Of a DNA stretch of 64,000 bases, positions 17,795 through 26,029 are shown in pieces. The stretch is taken from NCBI GenBank assembly GCA_964606065.1, contig CAZSEX010000004.1, positions 1 through 64,000 on the forward strand. The letters run 5' to 3'. Source of the DNA: JAFGHJ01 sp964606065. Its GTDB lineage: Bacteria > Hydrothermota > UBA3072. The translations under genes were made by a program, and so were the position numbers. Numbering within the stretch: the first letter of the stretch is position 1; every line of letters starts with the position of its first letter. The notes under the pieces are model-generated. The model saw only the letters and a list, made by a program, of their open reading frames with translations, was not told where the DNA came from and did not search any database.

Positions 17795-20371
17795 TTACCT
17801 CAAAAATATCGCCTTTTTTGAACTTGTAAACCCATCAGACGCTTTTATTTGATAAAAATACGTTCCGCTCGGGATTCTTTTGCCTTGTGAATTAGTTCCG
17901 TCCCATTCTGTGCTTTTAAGCCCGGTGGATTGATATTCGTCTACCAATATCTTTATTTCTCTGCCCAGGAGGTCGTAAATTGTAAGTTTAACATTTCCCG
18001 CTTGTAATACAGTATAATTGATTCTCGTTGTACGAGTGAATGGATTTGGCTGGTTCTGTAAGAAAAATTTATTTTCATCGAGTCCTGAACCGTCTTTTGG
18101 TATACGATATATTCTAACCGCGTTTCTTTCCAGTACATCCGTAAAAACCCCATCATTTCCCGGGATTTCTCTTGCTTCTCTATCCTGTGGTGCGTAAGCT
18201 ACCTGAACAAAACCTCCTCCTTGTGGTATTCCCTCGTCAAAGATTAAAGAAACTTCTCCCGTTTCATAATCGATACTACCTGATACTCCTTCCCAGGAAT
18301 AAAGCGGAACCACATTTCCGATACTATCGTCGTATCCGTATTTTAAGTTTCCCTGCATATCCAGGGTTGTCGGATATCCTTTTTCTGTCCACCTGTCGTA
18401 AAGAGAATCGGGGTCTCCGGCTTCCACCGGATTAATTACAGCGCTTACTATAAAATTGCCGGGTTCTATACTTCCTTCCGGCACAGTAAAATTGAATTCA
18501 GTTTGTCCTTCCGAAGCATCAAGTAACAGGTAATTCCAGCGGTATTTTTCCAATTCATCATAAACGATAGAAGAATTTACATCTGTATTTAATTGAAAGT
18601 TTATTGTTTCCGGCTCATAGACTTCGCTCCATTCGCTTTCCGGCTCGGTGATGCGTACCGCAAAAACATAAACGTCCGATTCATCTTCGTGAACCATAAT
18701 GTCGACCCTGTTACCGCGTTCTGTGGCATTGTGGGTGACGACTTGTGATGAGGTTTCGGATAGTATAACTGGAGTTAGGGTTGTAACCGCTTCTTTAAAT
18801 TCTGCCATCGCGCTCATGTTGTCGGCAGGTGTTGGGGCGAAAAATTCAAAATAGCCGATGAATTTCATGCCGTGAATGACGGCTCCCCACATCTGGGTTC
18901 GTATATCGCCGGGTGTGGGACCCGCGTCCCAATCGGTTAGATAGCTCGTTCCCGACATGCGCTGGTAGGAAGTGACGTTTTGAGTTTCTATATAAGTGCC
19001 CAGAGGTATTAGCCCACCTGAATTCAAGGTGAAATTATCTAAGTTCTCAAGCCACAGATCTATCGCGCCGCGGTCAGAGTAATCTAAAGATACATGTTCT
19101 TTATATTCGATAGGATAAGCGTCGTGTGTTATGAAATCACCCAGGAAGTGTTTTTTCCCTCCGAATGAACTGGCGCTTCGCATGTAATCATAACCATTAT
19201 CTCCTTCGAGAGGATTGTAATAGGGAAAATAATCGAAGCCGTAATACTGCTGGCTTGTAGGATGTTCCGAATCTATTTGTTGTGTTTGGTAATTCCAGCC
19301 AGCCAGCACGTGCGCCGGAACACGGAGGTATCTTCCGCCCATATTTGGTTCGTCGTCCCAGTTCCACCCAAGAAGACCCGGTGAATCCTTTGCCTGTTCG
19401 ACATAAACAACCAGGTCATCAGGATTCGAATTACGAGTATAAGGTGATTCTAAAAATCCTTCCCACCTCGAAGGACCGACTGACATCATGCCGTACGCGT
19501 TTCCCTGGCTGATGTAATCGAGCCAGGTACTTGAAGTATGATTTTCGTACCAGCCTTCTGTATGAAGAGTGTTGCTAACGTGTTGCCATAGAGGAATAAG
19601 TGGGACATTTAACATGTAAGGCGCTATAGGAAAGAAAAGTTCTTCTCCGTTCAGGATAAAAGCGTTGTTTTCGTTGATTCCGACTTCTGGAGCTCCGCCG
19701 TACGGCTTGGAAAATTTTTCGCGGATGGTACGCACATTCGTTTCACCATCTATTAATTCTGCTGTTAGAACGTAATCTCCCGAAGGTAAATCGGCGTTTA
19801 CGAGTAAGAATTTTTGCTTATCTTTTTCGTTGATACCTGTAAGTTCCTCCGAATATCCCCCTCCGGTTCTTTCGATTCTTACTGTTACCTGAGAGGGATT
19901 ATAACCTTCAGGAACAATAGCATAAATATACTGCGCTGTACGCACGTGAAATGGAGCGTGCAAAAGCTCGAATCCGGCAAGCGGTGCTTCACCAGTAACG
20001 GTTATGTTGACAGAATCCGACGCAAGTAGCGCCCCTCTTGTCGGTGGACTTGTCGACATGTCGAACAGGGAAACAGTTAGATTTACCTTAAAATCTCCCG
20101 GGTTCATAAAATAATGAATCGCGCATAAACCGGTTTCAAACGGGTTTCCATCTTCATCGGCATACAAAGAGTACCCGTCGTTGAAGTCCCATTCGCATTG
20201 AATGCTGTCTCCGTAGATACTTGAATAATAGACTGCATCAAAATATATTTTTTCACCTACTTCGACGGTATCATCTGGTAACACGGTTATGTTTGTTTGC
20301 GAATACGCTTTTTTGAAAAATCCCGTTATTACAAAAAACATTATTAGGAATAATTGAAATCTGTTGAACAT
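17795..20371 (-). CDS. Secreted PKD-domain protein with TIM-barrel-like region and T9SS sorting domain
   Basis: An 858-residue exported protein. The signal peptide ends at about residue 24 (KKAYSQ). A PKD-like beta-sandwich (ECEWDFNDG-type motif, here CEWDFNDG) covers about 27-125, a second beta domain about 130-220, and an (alpha/beta) region about 225-560. That region contains LLGWNWDDEPNMGG and other aromatic-rich stretches as in glycoside hydrolase barrels; I cannot name the family. The C-terminal ~90 residues are a T9SS type-A domain (NQPNPFTRTTRINYTV ... IPSGTYFYQIKASDG). AAGGAGAT precedes the ATG. The Glu of WDDEPN is a candidate catalytic acid. It most likely acts at the cell surface on polysaccharide. 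Confidence 0.7.
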   Translation of the reverse strand: MFNRFQLFLIMFFVITGFFKKAYSQTNITVLPDDTVEVGEKIYFDAVYYSSIYGDSIQCEWDFNDGYSLYADEDGNPFETGLCAIHYFMNPGDFKVNLTVSLFDMSTSPPTRGALLASDSVNITVTGEAPLAGFELLHAPFHVRTAQYIYAIVPEGYNPSQVTVRIERTGGGYSEELTGINEKDKQKFLLVNADLPSGDYVLTAELIDGETNVRTIREKFSKPYGGAPEVGINENNAFILNGEELFFPIAPYMLNVPLIPLWQHVSNTLHTEGWYENHTSSTWLDYISQGNAYGMMSVGPSRWEGFLESPYTRNSNPDDLVVYVEQAKDSPGLLGWNWDDEPNMGGRYLRVPAHVLAGWNYQTQQIDSEHPTSQQYYGFDYFPYYNPLEGDNGYDYMRSASSFGGKKHFLGDFITHDAYPIEYKEHVSLDYSDRGAIDLWLENLDNFTLNSGGLIPLGTYIETQNVTSYQRMSGTSYLTDWDAGPTPGDIRTQMWGAVIHGMKFIGYFEFFAPTPADNMSAMAEFKEAVTTLTPVILSETSSQVVTHNATERGNRVDIMVHEDESDVYVFAVRITEPESEWSEVYEPETINFQLNTDVNSSIVYDELEKYRWNYLLLDASEGQTEFNFTVPEGSIEPGNFIVSAVINPVEAGDPDSLYDRWTEKGYPTTLDMQGNLKYGYDDSIGNVVPLYSWEGVSGSIDYETGEVSLIFDEGIPQGGGFVQVAYAPQDREAREIPGNDGVFTDVLERNAVRIYRIPKDGSGLDENKFFLQNQPNPFTRTTRINYTVLQAGNVKLTIYDLLGREIKILVDEYQSTGLKSTEWDGTNSQGKRIPSGTYFYQIKASDGFTSSKKAIFLR

Positions 20372-20530
20372 ATCTTATCTCCTTATTTAATTATCCCATC
20401 ACTTTTGGAATACCATATCCCCGGAGCCGAAAGCAATGTTATCCTATAGCCTATAATATAATAAGGAATAAGATTGGTTATGTCAAGATGAAAAAAGGTC
20501 TTAGGTATCTGTTTTTAGGTGTAAGTAAAA

Positions 20531-20560
20531 AACTACAATCACTACATGTTCTACATGTGA
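20531..20560 (+). repeat. 30-bp direct repeat, copy 1
   Basis: The 30 bases here recur at 20756-20785 with only two C/T differences. Both contain the tandem half CTACATGTTCTACATGTGA, itself made of two CTACATGT units. Confidence 0.85.
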
Positions 20561-20755
20561 GGGTCTAGTCATTAGTCGGTTGTCACTGGTCACTTGTCAA
20601 AAAAAGTAAAAAATTAGTGTAATTCGTGTGATTCGTTGTTCCTCGTTTTTTTGGTGGGATGATGGGATAAAATCCTGTAAATCTGCGCCCGATTATAAAT
20701 CCTTTGGATTAGTTAAATGGTCAAATCGTTGAATGGCTGATTAGCAAAAACAAAC

Positions 20756-20785
20756 AACTATAATTACTACATGTTCTACATGTGA
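20756..20785 (+). repeat. 30-bp direct repeat, copy 2
   Basis: Second copy of the 20531-20560 repeat, 225 bases downstream in the same orientation. Confidence 0.85.
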
Positions 20786-20904
20786 ATATTTGGGTTGGGA
20801 AAGGTTTTAAATGACATAATATCTTTTTTCTTTGTGGTCTTTGAGAGCTCTGTGGTTAATATTACGCGTTAGCGGTTTAACCGCGTTGTTGTTCAATAAT
20901 GACC

Positions 20905-20932
20905 TTGACTTTTATCGCCTTTTCAGTATAAA
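20905..20932 (+). promoter_or_regulatory. Candidate promoter of purD, leaderless start
   Basis: TTGACT at 20905-20910 and TATAAA at 20927-20932 are separated by 16 bases. The purD ATG is only 10 bases after the -10 box and has no ribosome site, so the transcript would begin within a few bases of the start codon. Confidence 0.5.
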
Positions 20933-20942
20933 TGAAAATACT

Positions 20943-22208
20943 ATGAAAGTACTGGTTATAGGCGGAGGCGGAAGAGAACATACGATTGGGTGGATGCTTT
21001 CAAAAAGCCCTAAAGTATCGGGTCTCTATTTCGCGCCCGGTAACGGAGGAACTTCAGTTTTAGGTAAAAATATTAATTATTCCCGGCTTAAGGATATTCT
21101 CGATTTTGCAAAAAAAGAAAAAATAGATTTTACTGTCGTGGGACCCGAACAGCCATTAGTCGATGGCTTGGTGGATTTATTCGAAGCTGAAGGCTTAAAA
21201 ATTTTCGGACCAACAAAAGAAGCCGCGAGGCTCGAAGGGAGCAAGGCTTTTTCAAAAGAGATTATGGCGTCCGCGAATGTTCCCACCGCTTCATTCGAGG
21301 TTTTCAACGATTTTAATGCCGCGAAAAGATATATAGAGAAAATAGGAGAATGCTCGGTTGTTAAGGCGAGCGGTCTTGCCGCGGGCAAGGGCGTTATTGT
21401 GTGTAATTGTAAAAGAAAAGCGATGGAAGCGCTCGAATCTATAATGGAAAAAAGAAGGTTCGGAGAAGCGGGTGATACCGTAGTGGTGGAGGAACTTTTA
21501 GTCGGAGAAGAAGTCTCTGTCTTAGCTATTATTTCAGGAGATAAAATTCTTCCGTTTCTTCCTTCTCAGGATCATAAGAGGGCGTATGATAACGATGAAG
21601 GTCCGAATACCGGAGGTATGGGAGCTTACGCTCCAACACCTTTTTTGAAGGAACGTGATATGCCGGAGATCAGAGAAAAAGTATTCGAACCTGTTGTAGA
21701 ACAGTTAAAGAAAAAGGGAATCGAATATAAAGGTGTTCTTTACGGCGGTTTGATAATTACAAAAGAAGGTCCAAAAGTTCTCGAGTTCAACGTCAGATTC
21801 GGTGACCCCGAAACACAGGTTATTCTTCCTTTGCTGGAAGATGATTTGCTGGAAGTTCTATTAAAAGCAAACGACTATGATTTGCCGGATGAGTTAAATT
21901 GCAGCAGTGATTCTGCTCTGGCGGTTGTTATGGCTTCGAAGAGTTATCCCGGGAGTTACGAAAAAGGCTTCGAGATAAATATACCGGAATTGGAGTGTTC
22001 CGTTTTTCACGCGGGGACTAAAACGGAAGAAGGGCATTTTTATACGAGCGGAGGAAGAGTTTTAGCCTGCGTTGGAGTTTCGAATGATTTAATTAGCGCG
22101 AAAGAAAAAACTTATCGTTGTATCGAAAAAATTGAATGTTCGAATCTGTTTTACAGAAAAGATATAGGAGATAAAGGTATCAAATACCTGAAGCGGCAGA
22201 GCCGCTAA
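20943..22208 (+). CDS. purD: Phosphoribosylamine-glycine ligase (GAR synthetase)
   Basis: Joins phosphoribosylamine and glycine with ATP in purine biosynthesis. The start is placed at the ATG at 20943 because the protein then begins MKVLVIGGGGREHTIGWML, the standard PurD N-terminus; the frame is open 111 bases further upstream, but that part has no similarity. The ATP-grasp region shows KASGLAAGKGVIVC, NTGGMGAYAPTP and FNVRFGDPETQ. At 421 residues it is full length. No ribosome site precedes the ATG, but a -10 box lies 10 bases away (leaderless reading). It stands alone, without other pur genes. Confidence 0.96.
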   Translation: MKVLVIGGGGREHTIGWMLSKSPKVSGLYFAPGNGGTSVLGKNINYSRLKDILDFAKKEKIDFTVVGPEQPLVDGLVDLFEAEGLKIFGPTKEAARLEGSKAFSKEIMASANVPTASFEVFNDFNAAKRYIEKIGECSVVKASGLAAGKGVIVCNCKRKAMEALESIMEKRRFGEAGDTVVVEELLVGEEVSVLAIISGDKILPFLPSQDHKRAYDNDEGPNTGGMGAYAPTPFLKERDMPEIREKVFEPVVEQLKKKGIEYKGVLYGGLIITKEGPKVLEFNVRFGDPETQVILPLLEDDLLEVLLKANDYDLPDELNCSSDSALAVVMASKSYPGSYEKGFEINIPELECSVFHAGTKTEEGHFYTSGGRVLACVGVSNDLISAKEKTYRCIEKIECSNLFYRKDIGDKGIKYLKRQSR

Positions 22209-22305
22209 GAATGCAAAAGTCAAGCGCTAAAAATAAGTTTAAAAAGAATGACGCAGAGAACCTGCTGCCCCGTCAATTGCTTACAACATTCAAAATCCAG
22301 ACGGA

Positions 22306-22459
22306 AGCGAAGGCTAACCATTCATCAGGAACACGGTCAATTTCCCCACCGAGGAAATTGCCGCTCGCTCTCAGCCTCACTCCTCTTGAAATAAAAATAT
22401 TTCAAGAGACCCTGGTCGCTCGGCTTCCGAGACGTCCTTCTGAACGATTAGCCTTCACT
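22306..22459 (-). other. 154-nt multi-hairpin element (candidate structured RNA or miniature mobile element)
   Basis: Two 25-base arms, 22306-22330 and 22435-22459, are complementary at 20 of 25 positions. Inside lie three hairpins: CAATTTCC/GGAAATTG (8 bp, about 22338-22360), CTCTTGAAATA/TATTTCAAGAG (11 bp, 22383-22408) and CTCGG/CCGAG (5 bp, about 22420-22432). Read as RNA from the minus strand, three of the five arm mismatches become G-U pairs and the other two form adjacent G-A/A-G mismatches, so the helix is better on the minus strand. No coding potential is credible. It fills the purD-rarA gap; this whole gap (22209-22556) holds no gene. Confidence 0.55.
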
Positions 22460-22556
22460 CCATTTGTGGGGGTTATATTTTTTTCAAAGGGCTTTAATGA
22501 GAAATTCTTGTTTATCTTTGTAAATCAGTGGCAATTATTTGAGGTGAGGTGGAGAG

Positions 22557-23855
22557 GTGGCTAATTTATTCGAAAGAGGAAAAGGGAATCCTCCTTTATC
22601 GTATCGCGTTAGACCTAAAACATTAGATGATTTTATAGGGCAGAAAGAAGTGGTGGGTGAGGGTTCTGTTCTGCGGAATTTTATAGAAACCGGGAATCTT
22701 CCTTCTTTGATTTTCTGGGGTCCTCCGGGTTGTGGAAAAACCACTTTAGCCTATATAATTTCCAATAATATAAATGCGAATTTTGAGCGTCTTAGTGCCA
22801 CTGAAAGCGGCGTAAAAGATGTTAGAGAAGTTATACAAAAAGCAAAATATCTTCTACAGGATAAAGATAAAAAGACCATATTATTTATAGACGAAATACA
22901 CCGGTTCAACAAAGCCCAGCAGGATGTGTTGCTTCCCTGGGTTGAGGACGGAACAATTATTTTAATCGGCGCGACCACTGAAAATCCTTCATTCGAAGTC
23001 ATTTCCCCTTTACTTTCCAGGGTGAGAACTTATATCTTAAAACTTTTTTCTCCGGAAGACATTAAAAAGATTATCGATAGAGCTTCTAAAATCGACGAAG
23101 AAATTAAGAAAGTTAAGGTTAAAATAGATAATGAGGCTATAAATTATTTGACAAAAATTTCTTCAGGAGACGCGCGGGTTGCACTGGATGTTTTTGAAGC
23201 GAGTGTTAAAATATCTTCCAAAGAAAAGCGTAAAGTCGATAAAAAGATTATCGCCGATGTTCTTCAGAGGCAGGTTATTTATGATAAATCGGGCGAAGAG
23301 CATTATAATCTCATATCCGCTTTTATAAAATCTGTTAGGGGGAGTGATCCCGATGCCGCACTTTACTGGATGGTACGGATGTTGAAGGGTGGAGAAGACC
23401 CTCTGTTTATCGTCAGAAGAATGGTTGTTCTCGCGTCGGAAGATATAGGTAATGCCGATCCACGCGCGTTAGAGTTGGCGGCGGCTGCAATGGAAGCCGT
23501 TAAATTTGTAGGAATGCCCGAAGCGGGAATAATTCTTTCGCAAGCCGTAACCTATCTCGCTTCTGCTCCTAAAAGCAATGCTTCTTACATGGCTTATAAT
23601 AAAGCAAAAAAGTTTTTAAAAGAGTATCCGAATGAGGGTGTACCCTTGCATCTTAGAAATGCCCCCACAGAGCTCATGAAAGAAGCCGGATATTCTGAAG
23701 GGTATAAGTACCCTCATGATTATCCGGGGCATTATGTTGAGGAATCCTATTTTCCCGATGGAGTTAAGAAAAAGATTTTTTACGAACCCACCGAGCAGGG
23801 GTGGGAGAAGAAGATAAAAGAAAGACTGAAGAAGCTCCGTAAAGAGGGTTTTTAA
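22557..23855 (+). CDS. rarA: Replication-associated recombination protein A (AAA+ ATPase)
   Basis: A 432-residue RarA/MgsA/WRNIP1-family ATPase that acts at stalled replication forks. Walker A is GPPGCGKTT (about residues 60-68), Walker B ILFIDEIHRF, and sensor 1 GATTENPSFE. The C-terminal tetramerisation region (ASEDIGNADPRALELA, then the YPHDYPGHYV stretch) is complete. Translation starts at GTG, with GAGGTGAGGTGGAG just upstream as ribosome site. It is convergent with the pseudo-HtrA gene. Confidence 0.95.
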   Translation: MANLFERGKGNPPLSYRVRPKTLDDFIGQKEVVGEGSVLRNFIETGNLPSLIFWGPPGCGKTTLAYIISNNINANFERLSATESGVKDVREVIQKAKYLLQDKDKKTILFIDEIHRFNKAQQDVLLPWVEDGTIILIGATTENPSFEVISPLLSRVRTYILKLFSPEDIKKIIDRASKIDEEIKKVKVKIDNEAINYLTKISSGDARVALDVFEASVKISSKEKRKVDKKIIADVLQRQVIYDKSGEEHYNLISAFIKSVRGSDPDAALYWMVRMLKGGEDPLFIVRRMVVLASEDIGNADPRALELAAAAMEAVKFVGMPEAGIILSQAVTYLASAPKSNASYMAYNKAKKFLKEYPNEGVPLHLRNAPTELMKEAGYSEGYKYPHDYPGHYVEESYFPDGVKKKIFYEPTEQGWEKKIKERLKKLRKEGF

Positions 23856-24019
23856 CCACAAAGCACGCAAAGATCACAAAGATTTTATTTTTTTTAAAAA
23901 GAATTATCTTAATCCTGTTTAAATTTTTTGGGTGGTTAAGGTGGGGTGAAAAGAAATAATTAAAAGTGGGGTATGGGTGTGGCTTTGAGTACTTTGTGGT
24001 CTTTGTGTTTAATTCTTTC

Positions 24020-25063
24020 CTATTTGAGTTTTTCTAATTCTCCCTTCAGTTCTTCCACTTCCCGGGAAAGTTGAAGTATCCTTTCGGATAAAAATTTTTT
24101 TAATTGTTCTTTACTTTCTATGAATTTTTTTTGTGTAATTTTCTCGATTTTAAAATCAGAAGGACTTTCAGGTTTGTTGTTTTCTAATTCTCCTAATTTT
24201 ACAGGAATCTCCATTTTGTTTTTGTCTCTTATGATTCTGAGAGTAACAGTATTACCGGGTTCTTCGATCAGAATCATTTCCTTGAGTCTTTCCAGGTGGG
24301 GAATATTGTTACCGTTTAATGCGATTATAATATCTCCTTTTTTTATCCCGGCGGTTTCGGCAGGAGAGCCTTTTATGACTTCTTTTACTATTACCCCCAA
24401 GTTCAATGGCGCGTTATTTTCGATTATAACCCCCAGCCAGGCTCTTTTTACGGAGCCGACTTTTTTTATCTGTTCCACAGTGTTTAAGATGTAGTTGATT
24501 TTAATTACTTCGGCGAAGTTGGTATTGTCTTTAAAGGGATTTTGAGGGGATACACAACGATTAACGCAGCCTCCTACGATTCCCAGAAGCTTTCCTTCGG
24601 AATCAAAAACCCCCGCTCCGTTATTACCAGGAGATAGTGGAATGGAAAGATTGAAAGATATTCCTTCGGGACTTTGAAGGAATCCAATTCCTGTAAGCCC
24701 AATTGAACCATAAGAGTTACCGTAAATATAACAAATTTGTCCGTGTTTTATTTCCTTTTTAATCGGGGGGACCTCGAATTTTTTGTTTACTTTGATTAAA
24801 TGGATTCCCGTGGATGGATCTCGACCGATAACTTCTCCTGTTGTAATTTTCTCGAATTGATCTTCTACTTGTACTTCCTGACCGATTTCGATAAATCCCA
24901 CTGTTACAATATGGCTATTTTCTACGACTGTACCGGTCATTATTAGATTTTTTTCGCTTGTACGTAAAGAAACAACATAAGGAGAAATTTCCCTATCAAG
25001 AGTCAATACTTCCTGTTCTATTTTTGAAAGGTAAGTCGCGAGTAGAATCAGTATAAAACTCAT
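24020..25063 (-). CDS. HtrA/DegS-like protein with all three catalytic residues lost, PDZ domain and C-terminal coiled coil
   Basis: A 347-residue relative of HtrA proteases. The trypsin-fold core covers about residues 25-190, one PDZ domain about 208-295 (RAWLGVIIENN ... GSPAETAGIKKGDIIIALNG), and a coiled coil the last ~40 residues. Aligned by eye to HtrA motifs, the His position (TNxHV) is Phe57 in VTVGFI, the Asp position (DPxTDLA) is Gly86 in DPSTGIH, and the Ser position (GNSGG) is Asn148 in GNNGAG. It therefore cannot be a serine protease of this type, yet the frame is intact. A short hydrophobic N-terminus (FILILLATYL) may anchor it. It is third in an operon with an ECF sigma factor and its anti-sigma factor, so a sensing or scaffold role is likely (inference). 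Confidence 0.85.
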   Translation of the reverse strand: MSFILILLATYLSKIEQEVLTLDREISPYVVSLRTSEKNLIMTGTVVENSHIVTVGFIEIGQEVQVEDQFEKITTGEVIGRDPSTGIHLIKVNKKFEVPPIKKEIKHGQICYIYGNSYGSIGLTGIGFLQSPEGISFNLSIPLSPGNNGAGVFDSEGKLLGIVGGCVNRCVSPQNPFKDNTNFAEVIKINYILNTVEQIKKVGSVKRAWLGVIIENNAPLNLGVIVKEVIKGSPAETAGIKKGDIIIALNGNNIPHLERLKEMILIEEPGNTVTLRIIRDKNKMEIPVKLGELENNKPESPSDFKIEKITQKKFIESKEQLKKFLSERILQLSREVEELKGELEKLK

Positions 25064-25088
25064 GATTAATAATGCCTCAGATTTTTAC

Positions 25089-25520
25089 TTAGAAGCTCCC
25101 TCCCGAGTAATTTGTTAAAACAAAATTGCCGTCTCTTTCGTAATAAACTTCAGAGTATGGGTTTTTTTCATCCTTTAAAATGTAATATTTTTTTGGGTTT
25201 TCCTGTGTTACATTTTCTCCAGTTCTGAAGAAAGGTATAATAAGCACTCCCATTATTATAAACAGAGAAGCGCCAACAGCGAGTTTTCGCAGTCGATAGA
25301 TATTTCTCCTCGGAAATAGAATAAGGCGTTTGAGCACTTTTTCGGAAGGTTTTGGAATTTCTATACTTCTGATGCTTAAACTGATGTTCTGATAGCTGTT
25401 AAGAATATCCCTGCACTTTTTACATTGTTCAATGTGTTCCTCAACCTTAAGAATATCGGTTCTTTCTAATTCCGCGTCTATATACGCTGATAATAATTCT
25501 TTAAAGGATTCACAATTCAT
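25089..25520 (-). CDS. Zinc-finger anti-sigma factor, single-pass membrane protein
   Basis: A 143-residue protein. The N-terminal cytoplasmic part carries the zf-HC2 signature His29-x3-Cys33-x2-Cys36 (HIEQCKKC), typical of ZAS-type anti-sigma factors. A transmembrane helix follows at about 79-97 (AVGASLFIIMGVLIIPFF), with ~45 residues outside. The gene overlaps the sigma factor stop by four bases, so the two are translationally coupled. It probably holds the sigma factor at the membrane until a signal, perhaps through the adjacent HtrA-like protein, releases it. Confidence 0.88.
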   Translation of the reverse strand: MNCESFKELLSAYIDAELERTDILKVEEHIEQCKKCRDILNSYQNISLSIRSIEIPKPSEKVLKRLILFPRRNIYRLRKLAVGASLFIIMGVLIIPFFRTGENVTQENPKKYYILKDEKNPYSEVYYERDGNFVLTNYSGGSF

Positions 25521-25972
25521 TTGTTATACTCCAAAAAATTTTTTAATTCTTCTCTGGCTCTGCTAAGCCTTGATTTAACAGTGCCTTTTTCAATTCCAAG
25601 AACATCCGCTATTTCTCGATATTCCATTTTATTTATTTCTCTTAAAATTAATACCTCCTTTAATTTTGGCGATAGATTTTTTATTCCTTTTTCTATGTCA
25701 AGCTTTAATTCAATATCTCTCTCTTTTGTTTTTAATTTTAAAAAATCCAGATTCAATTTACTTTTTCTTTTTCTCCAATGATCGTATACCGTATTTCTTG
25801 CTATTGTTAAAAGGTAACTCTTCCAGTTCCTGATGTCTTTGTTAGATGCTTTCATTACTTTTATAAAGGTATCCTGTAATAAATCTTCAGCCTCTGCTCT
25901 ATTTTGCACCATTCCATAAATATATTTAAAAACATAATCGTTGTATTCTCGAAAAATTTTTTCAATATTCAT
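25517..25972 (-). CDS. ECF-family RNA polymerase sigma factor
   Basis: A 151-residue ECF sigma factor: region 2 in the N-terminal half (YNDYVFKYIYGMVQNRAEAEDLLQDTFIKV) and region 4 in the C-terminal half (LREINKMEYREIADVLGIEKGTVKSRLSRAREEL), with the usual short linker. It is the first gene of the operon with the anti-sigma factor and the inactive HtrA homologue. No ribosome site lies before the ATG. An ECF-type promoter six bases upstream suggests the sigma factor transcribes its own operon as a leaderless message. Confidence 0.95.
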   Translation of the reverse strand: MNIEKIFREYNDYVFKYIYGMVQNRAEAEDLLQDTFIKVMKASNKDIRNWKSYLLTIARNTVYDHWRKRKSKLNLDFLKLKTKERDIELKLDIEKGIKNLSPKLKEVLILREINKMEYREIADVLGIEKGTVKSRLSRAREELKNFLEYNK

Positions 25973-25978
25973 AACTAA

Positions 25979-26005
25979 AGACGCGAAAGCTCTTCTATAT
26001 GTTCC
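25979..26005 (-). promoter_or_regulatory. ECF-type promoter, probable autoregulation
   Basis: On the minus strand GGAAC (26005-26001) and CGTCT (25983-25979) are separated by 17 bases, the common ECF promoter pattern. The sigma factor ATG follows six bases later. Confidence 0.65.
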
Positions 26006-26029
26006 GTAGTTCTGTTTTTTGGTGTGAAA

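Larger units (their letters stand above)
20372..20904. other. Intergenic region with degenerate phrases and a 30-bp direct repeat
   Basis: No gene is seen between the divergent PKD protein and purD. The region holds phrases such as ACTGGTCACTTGTC (about 20583), GTAATTCGTGTGATTCG (about 20618), CTTTGTGGTCTTTGAG (about 20834) and the direct repeat listed separately. A GCGGTTTAACCGC palindrome lies at about 20872-20884, just upstream of the purD promoter. Confidence 0.6.

Noticed and set aside
22320..22332. CUGAUGA on the minus strand of the hairpin element, as in hammerhead ribozymes
   Set aside because: No GAAA and NUH cleavage site at the right places; the bases are part of the 25-bp helix.
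22211..22564. 117-codon open frame between purD and rarA
   Set aside because: It runs through the multi-hairpin element, has no ribosome site, and its composition is not protein-like.
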